Assembly (NCBI GenBank): GCA_002353205.1
Contig: DEJE01000020.1
Location: forward strand, 89,716-153,715
From: Prevotella sp. UBA2756
GTDB taxonomy: Bacteria; Bacteroidota; Bacteroidia; Bacteroidales; Bacteroidaceae
Length of the DNA: 64,000 nucleotides
Direction of reading: 5' to 3'
A program made the translations under genes and the position numbers. Below are positions 1 through 6,513 of this stretch, piece after piece. The stretch's first letter is position 1, and each line of letters begins with the position of its first letter. Under the pieces are notes generated by a model. The model saw only the letters and a program-made list of their open reading frames with translations. It was not told where the DNA came from and made no database searches.

Positions 1-1
1 T

Positions 2-109
2 CGGCAGCAGGAGTGGGAGCAGTTTGTGGCCCGCTTCCAGCAGTGCGACGCCTCGGCCACGTCCGACGAGAAGTGGCAGATGATGGAGCGCATGTTCTAC
101 CTTTATTAA
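2..109 (+). CDS. C-terminal end of an unknown protein (5' end outside window)
   Basis: An open frame enters from the left edge and stops with TAA at 107-109. It encodes the last 35 residues of a protein rich in Gln, Glu, Met and aromatic residues and ends in Phe-Tyr-Leu-Tyr. No family can be recognised from this piece. The next gene starts 9 bases later on the same strand, so the two are probably co-transcribed. Confidence 0.6.
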   Translation, partial: RQQEWEQFVARFQQCDASATSDEKWQMMERMFYLY

Positions 110-118
110 TATATAGCA

Positions 119-1162
119 ATGAAATATTCCATCATCGTACCCGTCTTCAACCGTCCCGACGAAGTGGACGAGTTGTTGCAGAGCCTGACCGAGCAGACGC
201 TGAACGATTTTGAAGTCATTATCGTCGAAGACGGTTCGTCGAAGCCGTGCAAGGAGGTGTGCGACCGCTATGTCGGGAAGCTCGACCTGAAATACTTCGC
301 CAAGGCGAACAGCGGTCCCGGACAGAGCCGCAACTACGGTGCCGAGCGCGCCCAGGGGCAGTGGCTCATCGTGCTCGACTCCGATGTCGTGCTCCCGCGC
401 ACGTATATAGAAGAGGTGGAGCGCGAGATGCAGCGCCTGCCGGCCGATGCCTTCGGCGGTCCCGACCGTGCCCACGAGTCGTTCACGCCCACGCAGAAAG
501 CCATCTCCTATTCGATGACCTCGTTCTTCACCACTGGCGGCATCCGCGGCGGAAAGAAGAAGCTCGACAAGTTCTTCCCCCGATCGTTCAACATGGGCAT
601 ACGCCGCGACATCTATCAGCAGCTGGGCGGATTCTCGAAGATGCGCTTCGGCGAGGACATCGACTTCAGCTACCGCATCGTAGAGGCCGGCTATCAGCCA
701 CGGCTCTTTCCCGAGGCGTGGGTGTGGCACAAACGGCGCACCGATTTCCGCAAGTTCTTCCGACAGGTCTACAACAGCGGCATCGCCCGCATCAACCTCG
801 AGAAGCGTCATCCCGGCACCATGAAGCTCGTCCACCTGTTGCCCATGGTCTTCACCGTCGGCGTCATCCTCCTCATCCTTGTCTCCGCCTTCGGCCGCGC
901 CATGATGCACTACGATGCCGACCGCTGGCACACATGGTACTGGGTGGCTCTCTTGCCCTGGCTACCCATCGTGCTCTACAGCCTTCTTATCTTCATCGAT
1001 TCCAGCATCAAGAACCGCAGTATGGTCATCGGACTGAAGAGCATCGCCGCCGCCTTCGTCCAGCTGATGGGCTACGGCTTCGGCTTCCTTGAGTCATGGT
1101 GGAAGCGCTGCGTCCGCGGCCAGGACGAGTTCACCGCCTTCGAGAAAAACTTTTATAGTTGA
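119..1162 (+). CDS. Family 2 glycosyltransferase with C-terminal membrane segments
   Basis: A 347-residue protein that begins directly with the GT-A fold signature of family 2 transferases (YSIIVPVFNRPDEVDELL, residues 3-20). The motif EDGSS follows near residue 37, and LDSDVV near residue 86 serves as the metal/nucleotide-sugar binding DxD-like site. FGEDIDFSYR (about 180-190) matches the conserved acceptor-side ED motif. Two hydrophobic stretches near residues 238-258 and 275-298 suggest membrane anchoring with the catalytic domain in the cytoplasm. It probably moves a sugar from a nucleotide donor to an envelope or polysaccharide acceptor, but the sugar cannot be read from sequence. Its TGA stop (1160-1162) lies inside the first unit of a heptanucleotide repeat array. 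Confidence 0.9.
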   Translation: MKYSIIVPVFNRPDEVDELLQSLTEQTLNDFEVIIVEDGSSKPCKEVCDRYVGKLDLKYFAKANSGPGQSRNYGAERAQGQWLIVLDSDVVLPRTYIEEVEREMQRLPADAFGGPDRAHESFTPTQKAISYSMTSFFTTGGIRGGKKKLDKFFPRSFNMGIRRDIYQQLGGFSKMRFGEDIDFSYRIVEAGYQPRLFPEAWVWHKRRTDFRKFFRQVYNSGIARINLEKRHPGTMKLVHLLPMVFTVGVILLILVSAFGRAMMHYDADRWHTWYWVALLPWLPIVLYSLLIFIDSSIKNRSMVIGLKSIAAAFVQLMGYGFGFLESWWKRCVRGQDEFTAFEKNFYS

Positions 1163-1198
1163 AAGTGGAAAGTGGAGAGTGGAAGGTGGGCAGGTGGT
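1157..1198. repeat. Degenerate heptanucleotide array at the end of the glycosyltransferase gene
   Basis: Five to six 7-bp units of the form AGTKGAN run from 1157 (AGTTGAA, AGTGGAA, AGTGGAG, AGTGGAA, then decaying). The first unit supplies the TGA stop of the glycosyltransferase. A 12-bp core at 1171-1182 is repeated in inverted orientation at 1295-1306, inside radC. Confidence 0.8.
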
Positions 1199-1241
1199 TA
1201 TATAGTATCATACGTTTTAAGGAATTAAAAAAAGCAGAAAG

Positions 1242-1982
1242 ATGAAGAAAGAGTCCCAGAAAGAAGGTAATCACACCTATCAACTGTCACCTGTCCACTC
1301 TCCACTGAAAATCTCCGATTGGTCGGAGGAGGACCGCCCGCGCGAGAAACTGATGCGGCTTGGGGCTGAGGCGCTGACCAATGCCGAGCTGCTGGCCATC
1401 CTCATCGGGTCGGGGAGCACGCGCGAGAGTGCCGTGGCGCTGATGCAGCGCATCCTCGGCGACTGCAAGAACAACCTGAACACGCTCGGCAAGATGAGCA
1501 TTGGCGAGCTGTGCCGGTATAACGGCATCGGCGAGGCGAAGGCCATCACCGTGCTGGCAGCCTGCGAACTGGGCAAGCGGCGCCAGCTCGAGAAGGCGCA
1601 GGAGCGCCAGAGCATCGACTCCGCCGTCGCTGTCTACGAGCTGATGCACCCCCTGATGCAGGATCTTGCCACCGAAGAGGCGTGGGTGCTGCTCATGAAC
1701 CAGAGCTGCAAGCTCATCCGACAGGTGCGCATCTCGCGCGGCGGCATCAGCGAGACGGCCGTCGACGTGCGCATCATCATCAAAGAAGCCCTCATGGCCA
1801 ATGCCACCGTCATCGCCTTCTGTCACAACCACCCGAGCAACAACCTGCGGCCCAGCCGCGACGACGACCGTCTGACCGAGCGCATCCACAAGGCATGCGA
1901 CCTCATGCGCATCCACCTGCTCGACCATGTCATCGTCACCGACGGCGCCTACTACAGCTACCGCGAGCAGGGGCGGCTCTGA
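1242..1982 (+). CDS. radC: RadC family JAB/MPN-domain protein
   Basis: A 246-residue RadC homologue. The UPF0758 N-terminal helical part begins at the family signature DWSEEDRPREKL and continues through a helix-hairpin-helix-like NGIGEAKA. The C-terminal JAB metalloprotease-like domain carries the metal motif HNHPSNNLRPSRDD (about residues 192-205). RadC was named for DNA repair, but its biochemical role is unsettled. The family normally starts at the residue equivalent to Leu23, as M-K-I-x-D-W. Here about 22 extra residues precede it, and about ten of those (QLSPVHSPL) are encoded by an inverted array of the heptanucleotide repeat. The ATG at 1242 is the only good start in frame. The gene ends 2 bases from the convergent lpxH gene. 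Confidence 0.92.
   Translation: MKKESQKEGNHTYQLSPVHSPLKISDWSEEDRPREKLMRLGAEALTNAELLAILIGSGSTRESAVALMQRILGDCKNNLNTLGKMSIGELCRYNGIGEAKAITVLAACELGKRRQLEKAQERQSIDSAVAVYELMHPLMQDLATEEAWVLLMNQSCKLIRQVRISRGGISETAVDVRIIIKEALMANATVIAFCHNHPSNNLRPSRDDDRLTERIHKACDLMRIHLLDHVIVTDGAYYSYREQGRL
1279..1306 (-). repeat. Four heptanucleotide units inside the radC 5' end
   Basis: ATCAACT, GTCACCT, GTCCACT and CTCCACT are the reverse complements of AGTTGAT-type units and lie in the coding frame just before the conserved RadC start. Together with 1171-1182 they can form an inverted repeat around the radC translation start. Confidence 0.75.
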
Positions 1983-1984
1983 AG

Positions 1985-2758
1985 CTACAGCTGGCTCTCG
2001 CCCTCCACGTATTCCTCGAGGAAGAGATGCTCGCCGTCGAAGACCACGTAGGTGAACTGCCATATCCAGTCGCCGATGATCATCATGCGCGATTTGCGCG
2101 AGAGCATCATGTCGAGCTCGATGTGGCGGTGCCCGTAGATGTAGTAGTCGATGTCGGGGTGCGTCTTCATGTACGCCTTAGTGTACTGTATGAGGTACTC
2201 CTTGTCCTCACCCATATAGGGAACCTCCTTGCCGTCGGCGCGCTTCAGCCGCGAATGTTTGGCCCATGTGAGTCCGAACCACATGGCCCACCGCGGGTGA
2301 AGCATGGAGAAGAGGCGCTGGCAGGTCTTGTTGTGGAATATCCCGCGAATGAAGTTGAACGTACGGTCGGGGTCGCCGAGCCCGTCGCCGTGAGCCAGGT
2401 AGAACACCTTGCCGTAGATATCGGTGGTGAGCGGCTTGCGGTGCATGATGACTCCGCACTCCTCTTCCAGGTATCCGTACATCCAGATGTCGTGGTTGCC
2501 CGTGAAATAGTGCACCTCCACACCCATGTCGGTGAGCTCGGATATCTTGCCGAGGAATCGCGTGTAGCCTTTGGGCACGGTGTATTTCCATTCGTACCAG
2601 AAGTCGAACATGTCGCCCAGCAGGTACACCGCGTCGGCTTTCTCCTTGATACTGTCGAGGAAGCGCACCAGGCGGCGCTCCTGCATCCGTTGATGCGGGA
2701 TGGCCCACGAGCCCAGGTGGGCGTCCGAAAGGATATATACTCTCTTCATACAAATCAT
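1985..2758 (-). CDS. lpxH: UDP-2,3-diacylglucosamine pyrophosphatase (lipid A pathway)
   Basis: A 257-residue calcineurin-like metallophosphoesterase. Metal-binding motifs appear in order: SDAHLGS (about residues 11-17), GDMFDFW, GNHDIW and GHRHIELD near residue 210. This pattern and length fit LpxH, which hydrolyses UDP-2,3-diacylglucosamine to lipid X and UMP at the inner membrane. The proposed ATG overlaps the stop of the upstream Fe-S gene as TAATG, which suggests translational coupling. Met4 (2749) gives the usual family N-terminus and is an alternative start. A related metallophosphatase with another substrate cannot be excluded. Confidence 0.85.
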   Translation of the reverse strand: MICMKRVYILSDAHLGSWAIPHQRMQERRLVRFLDSIKEKADAVYLLGDMFDFWYEWKYTVPKGYTRFLGKISELTDMGVEVHYFTGNHDIWMYGYLEEECGVIMHRKPLTTDIYGKVFYLAHGDGLGDPDRTFNFIRGIFHNKTCQRLFSMLHPRWAMWFGLTWAKHSRLKRADGKEVPYMGEDKEYLIQYTKAYMKTHPDIDYYIYGHRHIELDMMLSRKSRMMIIGDWIWQFTYVVFDGEHLFLEEYVEGESQL

Positions 2759-3078
2759 TAATCAAACCCCAGCTCCACTCTCGCTTCTTCCGACATCATC
2801 GACTGGTCCCATGCCGGCTCGAAGACCAGGTTCACGTTGACGCTCTTCACACCCTCCACGCTCTCGATCTTCGTGCGAACATCCTCCAGGATGAAGTCGG
2901 CGGCCGGACAGTTGGGGGCCGTGAAGGTCATGTCGACGTCGACGTTGCCCTCGTCCTGCACGTCGATCTTGTAGATCATCCCCAGATCGTAGATGTTCAC
3001 GGGAATCTCCGGGTCGTAGACGGTCTTGATCACGTCCACGATGCGCATCTCAATCTGCGTCTTTTCCTCTTGTGTCAT
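2758..3078 (-). CDS. MIP18/DUF59-type Fe-S cluster assembly protein (SufT-like)
   Basis: A 106-residue protein of the MIP18 (DUF59) family. It has the motif VYDPEIPVNIYDLGMIY near the start, TFTAPNCPAADF with the conserved Cys in the middle, and a C-terminal MSEEARVELGFD. Proteins of this family help insert or carry Fe-S clusters in the cytoplasm. The frame is open further upstream to 3108, but the promoter -7 element lies at 3106-3113, so that Met would precede the transcript start. MTQEEK at 3078 is chosen. It is co-transcribed with lpxH through a 1-base stop/start overlap. Confidence 0.88.
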   Translation of the reverse strand: MTQEEKTQIEMRIVDVIKTVYDPEIPVNIYDLGMIYKIDVQDEGNVDVDMTFTAPNCPAADFILEDVRTKIESVEGVKSVNVNLVFEPAWDQSMMSEEARVELGFD

Positions 3079-3105
3079 GTCGTTATTCTTTTTTTCTTCA
3101 GACTG

Positions 3106-3137
3106 CAAAGATACGTTTTTTTTCTGTTACGGCCAAA
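3106..3137 (-). promoter_or_regulatory. Promoter of the Fe-S assembly/lpxH operon
   Basis: Reading the minus strand, TTTG (3137-3134), a 20-base spacer and TATCTTTG (3113-3106) match the Bacteroidetes -33/-7 consensus TTTG-N19/20-TAnnTTTG. It lies about 28 bases before the chosen start codon. Confidence 0.75.
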
Positions 3138-3166
3138 AAAAACGTGTCGGAAGGGGAAAAAATGGC

Positions 3167-3346
3167 TTCATCGACGAGGACATCGATGAGGAGCAGACGA
3201 CAGGCATTCGTAATGTCGATGCCCTGAGTCCGGCAGACCGCGCCCGTCAGAACGTGTGGTACACGCTGAGCGGCAGTCGCTTGCCCGACAAGCCCACCGA
3301 GCCCGGCATCTATATCAATAATGGGCGTAAGATCGTGATTAAATAA
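3167..3346 (+). pseudogene. Orphan C-terminal end of a secreted protein
   Basis: From about 3167 the frame encodes an acidic stretch followed by VWYTLSGSRLPDKPTEPGIY and a final NNGRKIVIK. This tail is typical of the C-terminal sorting-like region of large Bacteroidetes secreted proteins, in which an asymmetric 'YTLSG..L...P..GIYI..GRK' strand pattern closes the protein. Everything upstream of the tail is missing and is replaced by the divergent promoter of the Fe-S gene. No signal peptide or plausible start precedes it. I read it as the remnant left by a deletion that removed the body of the gene. A terminator follows. Confidence 0.65.
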
Positions 3347-3360
3347 AACAACAAAAAGCA

Positions 3361-3397
3361 AAAAGGCTTGGCACAAACAACTGCCAAGCCTTTTTTT
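3361..3397. terminator. Bidirectional rho-independent terminator
   Basis: A perfect 9-bp stem (GGCTTGGCA at 3365-3373 with TGCCAAGCC at 3382-3390) is flanked by A4 on the left and T7 on the right. It can end the remnant gene on the plus strand and the tRNA transcript on the minus strand. Confidence 0.85.
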
Positions 3398-3401
3398 AAA
3401 G

Positions 3402-3474
3402 TCGGGATGAGGCGACTCGAACGCCCGACCCCTACGTCCCGAACGTAGTGCGCTACCAACTGCGCTACATCCCG
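3402..3474 (-). tRNA. tRNA-Pro (anticodon CGG)
   Basis: On the minus strand the sequence folds as a cloverleaf. The acceptor stem is CGGGATG/CATCCCG, the D-arm contains GCGC-AGTTGGTA-GCGC, the anticodon stem is CTACG/CGTAG with loop TTCGGGA giving anticodon CGG, and the T-arm contains the GTTCGAGTC motif. The discriminator base is A, and no CCA is encoded. The length is 73 bases. Confidence 0.95.
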
Positions 3475-3494
3475 AATGCTATTGAAAGCGGGTG

Positions 3495-3502
3495 CAAAGG
3501 TA
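3495..3502 (-). promoter_or_regulatory. -7 element of the tRNA-Pro promoter
   Basis: TACCTTTG on the minus strand, 21 bases upstream of the tRNA 5' end, fits the TAnnTTTG consensus. No clear -33 TTTG is visible. Confidence 0.5.
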
Positions 3503-3680
3503 GTGACTTTTTTTGAATTGCGCGCATGTTTGGACGGAAATTTTGCATTTTTCTTTTATTTCGTGCCCTGCGGGGAGCCTTACGCCATCGAAAAACGATG
3601 GTGATGATGGGTGTTTCTTTCCATTTTCGTGGGGTGATGAGCAAGTTTACTCGCTGTCAGTGAAATAATCTTTCATTTTC

Positions 3681-3711
3681 TTGGCCGTTTCCTTTTTTTT
3701 TGTTAAATTTG
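3681..3711 (+). promoter_or_regulatory. Promoter of the secreted repeat protein
   Basis: TTG (3681-3683), a 20-base spacer and TAAATTTG (3704-3711) match the Bacteroidetes consensus. Transcription would start near 3718, which rules out the upstream in-frame Met at 3700 and supports the start at 3742. Between the tRNA and this promoter the sequence holds only a small CCATCG/CGATGG hairpin near 3590-3610. Confidence 0.7.
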
Positions 3712-3741
3712 CGGCGAAAACGTAATTATGAACTAAAAAAC

Positions 3742-6372
3742 ATGAAAGCTATGAAGAAAATCATGACAATTCTGATGCTGATGACCATCGGTCTGTCGGC
3801 GCAGGCAGAAGAAGAGCTATATGTGGCGGGTAACAAGCTGAACCTCAACCAGACATACTCGATGCAGAATCTTGACGGACTTGGCGGAGGATGCATCTCC
3901 TATTACCCCTCTGCAAAGCGGCTGATTGTGGCCGGTGTCGACATCGAGCGTTCGGGCGACGGCAATAATGGCATCGACAGCAGCGTCAGCGGGCTGAAGA
4001 TTGAGTTCCAAGGCATCAACAGCATCAAAACGACTGCTGCCTGTCTGAAATTCCAAGCGAACACTACCATTGAAAACTATGGCACGGTGAACCTCAACTG
4101 CACTGGCAGCAACGAAGGCATCTACATCATGAACACTACGACGGTAAAGATCACTGGCGGAACATGGAACATAAAAAGTGCTTCCGACTATGGTATCGAG
4201 GGAAAGGACAAGAACCAGACATTAGTAATCAACGACGCTTCTTACAGCCCGCTCTTCATGACTGTCAATGGATCAGCAGGATGCATACGTGACCTGAAGG
4301 ATCTCACCCTCAACAACGATATTGAACTGTGTACCGACGGAACCGTATTCCAATCAAATGCAGTACGCGATGCCAGTGGAAACATATTGAAAGGTGTTGA
4401 CCTAATCATCGGAACACCAGTCTTCTCTCTGGGCGATTACACGTGGGCGATAGGACAAACCAGCATCAAGGCTCCTACCATCACCGGGACCGTCACCTAT
4501 GATCACAGCACAAAAACGCTGAAAATGACCAATGCCACCACAACTGCGGGAACATTCCAGCCAAGACAGGATGGCATGACGCTTGTCTGTTCGGGTACTA
4601 ACACACTTTACAAAACAGGGTCTGCCGAAAAGAGCATAGACTTAACCTCCTCAAACGACGGCAGTCTTACTATCCGTGGAACTGGAACCCTTAACTCTGG
4701 AAGTATCTTGTTGAAAAATAGCAACAGTAAGTTGACTATCAGCGGTGGAGTGAAGGTGAATGTCCAAACCGAAGGAGCCGATGGGATCATCACTGATTTA
4801 GCTGACCTATTTGGAACAGTCGAGGTAAACAGTTCATCTCTATCTGTTACCGAACATAAGGCTTATTATATCGGTGCATGGGTGAAGATGAACGGAAGTG
4901 TCATCAGTTCAATAAACACATTGTTCCTTACTGATGTAAAAGGTGTACCTCAATATAACACCGGTGAGAAAGGATTACTTTATGGTAAGGGGGAACACAA
5001 AATTGTCCCAGGCACCGCATACGAACTGTGGGTTTGCGACAGGCAAGTCAACAGCTTCAACTGTTCCCAGCTGTCGCCGCTCTTCATTTCGGGAACGTGC
5101 ACCTACACACCGTCGACCAAGACGCTCACTTTCAATAATGCTACAACACTTTATCCGACAGTGAGCGTGTCCAACAATGGTATTGATGGATTGAAAATCG
5201 TTTCCACAGGAACCAACACTCTTCGTGGACCCATCATTTCTGCCTACGACTTCTCCATTTCCGGCTCTGGTCATCTGAAAGTTGTAGGTGATGAATCCGA
5301 TGCCATTCAAATCCTCAATAAGAAACTGACCATCAACAACACGGAAGTGACGGTAAGCGGAAAGACAGCCATCAAAGGAGAATTCGACCCATTTGTAGAC
5401 GTGAGTCTTTGGTCAAGGGTTGATGTCAACAACTCGAAGCTTCATCTCAGCGGCACCAAGCAAGCTATCGACGTGGCGCTCTTCGATCCGGAGGACAATT
5501 GCTTCGTCATCACACCATCTGACGGTGTCAAGCAAGGTGGCACGATTTATGAAGCCAATGGTACTCCGGCCAAGACGGTGGAGTTGCGCCCCATGACAAA
5601 ATACAATCTCTGGATCAACGGTAAGCAGGTGAACGAGGTGAACTGCAACAGCCTGATATCCTCGGATGCTGGATATAGCGGGACGATGCAGTTCATACCA
5701 TCCACCAACACGCTGAATCTGAACGGAGTCAATACTGATGACATGAACTTCAACGGCGGCAACACTTACATCAAGAGCACCCTGCCCACGCTGAACATCA
5801 ATCTGCAAGGCGAATCGTATCTCTTCGGCCGTTCAAGCGACGAAGGGCTCTATGCCACGGGGAACGTGAAGATCGGCGGCGACGGCTTCCTCAACTTCAA
5901 CGGACAGAAGAAGGCTGTTTATGTTGGCGGATCACTGGAGCTGACCGACAATGCGGAGGTCAAAGCCTTGGGAACGGAATATGGAGTGAGTTCTCGCAAG
6001 TTAACCATGTCGGCAAACACGAAACTGTCCACAAGGGCAAATTCTGCCAATCAAGGCAAGTCGCTGATTATCGATAACACTCCGACGTTCAACGGAGTGG
6101 CTTTGCCGTCCGACATGCGTTATGACAGCAGCCAGAAGTGCGTCGTCGATCGAACCACGGGAGCGCCTGTTTCTGTTATGGTTAAGATCAACGCCGACAA
6201 CGCCGCCGGGCTGGTGACCGATATCAACGTAGTATCTACGGAACAAGCCACGGAGACCACCGTCTACAGCACCTCGGGCCAGCTTGTGTGGCAGGGCAAG
6301 GGACAGCCGCAGCTGCCGCGCGGCATTTATGTGGTGAAGCAGGGCGGTCAGGCGCGCAAGGTGCAGTTCTGA
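3742..6372 (+). CDS. Large secreted protein with four internal repeats and a C-terminal sorting-like tail
   Basis: An 876-residue protein with a Sec signal peptide (KKIMTILMLMTIGLSAQA). Four long repeats are visible. Each opens with a strand pattern such as ELYVAGNKLN, YTWAIGQTSI, YELWVCDRQVN or YNLWINGKQVN, followed by a 'TYxPSTKTLTFNNATT' turn. Each then runs into Asn/Thr/Gly-rich short strands ('TGTNTL', 'LTISGG') that suggest a right-handed parallel beta-helix. The last 35 residues (TTVYSTSGQLVWQGKGQPQL and onward to RKVQF) resemble C-terminal sorting tails. No catalytic motif is recognised. It is probably cell-surface or exported, with a possible carbohydrate-binding or adhesive role; the function is unknown. 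Confidence 0.8.
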   Translation: MKAMKKIMTILMLMTIGLSAQAEEELYVAGNKLNLNQTYSMQNLDGLGGGCISYYPSAKRLIVAGVDIERSGDGNNGIDSSVSGLKIEFQGINSIKTTAACLKFQANTTIENYGTVNLNCTGSNEGIYIMNTTTVKITGGTWNIKSASDYGIEGKDKNQTLVINDASYSPLFMTVNGSAGCIRDLKDLTLNNDIELCTDGTVFQSNAVRDASGNILKGVDLIIGTPVFSLGDYTWAIGQTSIKAPTITGTVTYDHSTKTLKMTNATTTAGTFQPRQDGMTLVCSGTNTLYKTGSAEKSIDLTSSNDGSLTIRGTGTLNSGSILLKNSNSKLTISGGVKVNVQTEGADGIITDLADLFGTVEVNSSSLSVTEHKAYYIGAWVKMNGSVISSINTLFLTDVKGVPQYNTGEKGLLYGKGEHKIVPGTAYELWVCDRQVNSFNCSQLSPLFISGTCTYTPSTKTLTFNNATTLYPTVSVSNNGIDGLKIVSTGTNTLRGPIISAYDFSISGSGHLKVVGDESDAIQILNKKLTINNTEVTVSGKTAIKGEFDPFVDVSLWSRVDVNNSKLHLSGTKQAIDVALFDPEDNCFVITPSDGVKQGGTIYEANGTPAKTVELRPMTKYNLWINGKQVNEVNCNSLISSDAGYSGTMQFIPSTNTLNLNGVNTDDMNFNGGNTYIKSTLPTLNINLQGESYLFGRSSDEGLYATGNVKIGGDGFLNFNGQKKAVYVGGSLELTDNAEVKALGTEYGVSSRKLTMSANTKLSTRANSANQGKSLIIDNTPTFNGVALPSDMRYDSSQKCVVDRTTGAPVSVMVKINADNAAGLVTDINVVSTEQATETTVYSTSGQLVWQGKGQPQLPRGIYVVKQGGQARKVQF

Positions 6373-6402
6373 CGCGCTGCTCGTCTGTGCGTTGTGCAAA
6401 AG

Positions 6403-6439
6403 GAAATGGCTCATCCTGAGGTTCAGGGTGAGCCATTTC
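6403..6439. terminator. Hairpin between convergent genes, probable terminator
   Basis: GAAATGGCTCATCCTGA pairs with TCAGGGTGAGCCATTTC across a short loop (17 bp with one G-T pair). It follows the secreted repeat protein by 30 bases. The T-tract is weak, so termination strength is uncertain. Confidence 0.6.
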
Positions 6440-6513
6440 TGTATATGCGGGGAATGAAGGAGAAGACAATCTCCTCGTTTCCAGTCTCTTGCAATTTCCT
6501 TCGTCAATGAACA

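Noticed and set aside
3026..3166. Upstream part of the 106-codon plus-strand frame before the sorting tail
   Set aside because: It is antisense to the Fe-S gene and its promoter and has a Phe/Ser/Cys-rich composition without a ribosome site. Only the 3' part is a gene remnant.
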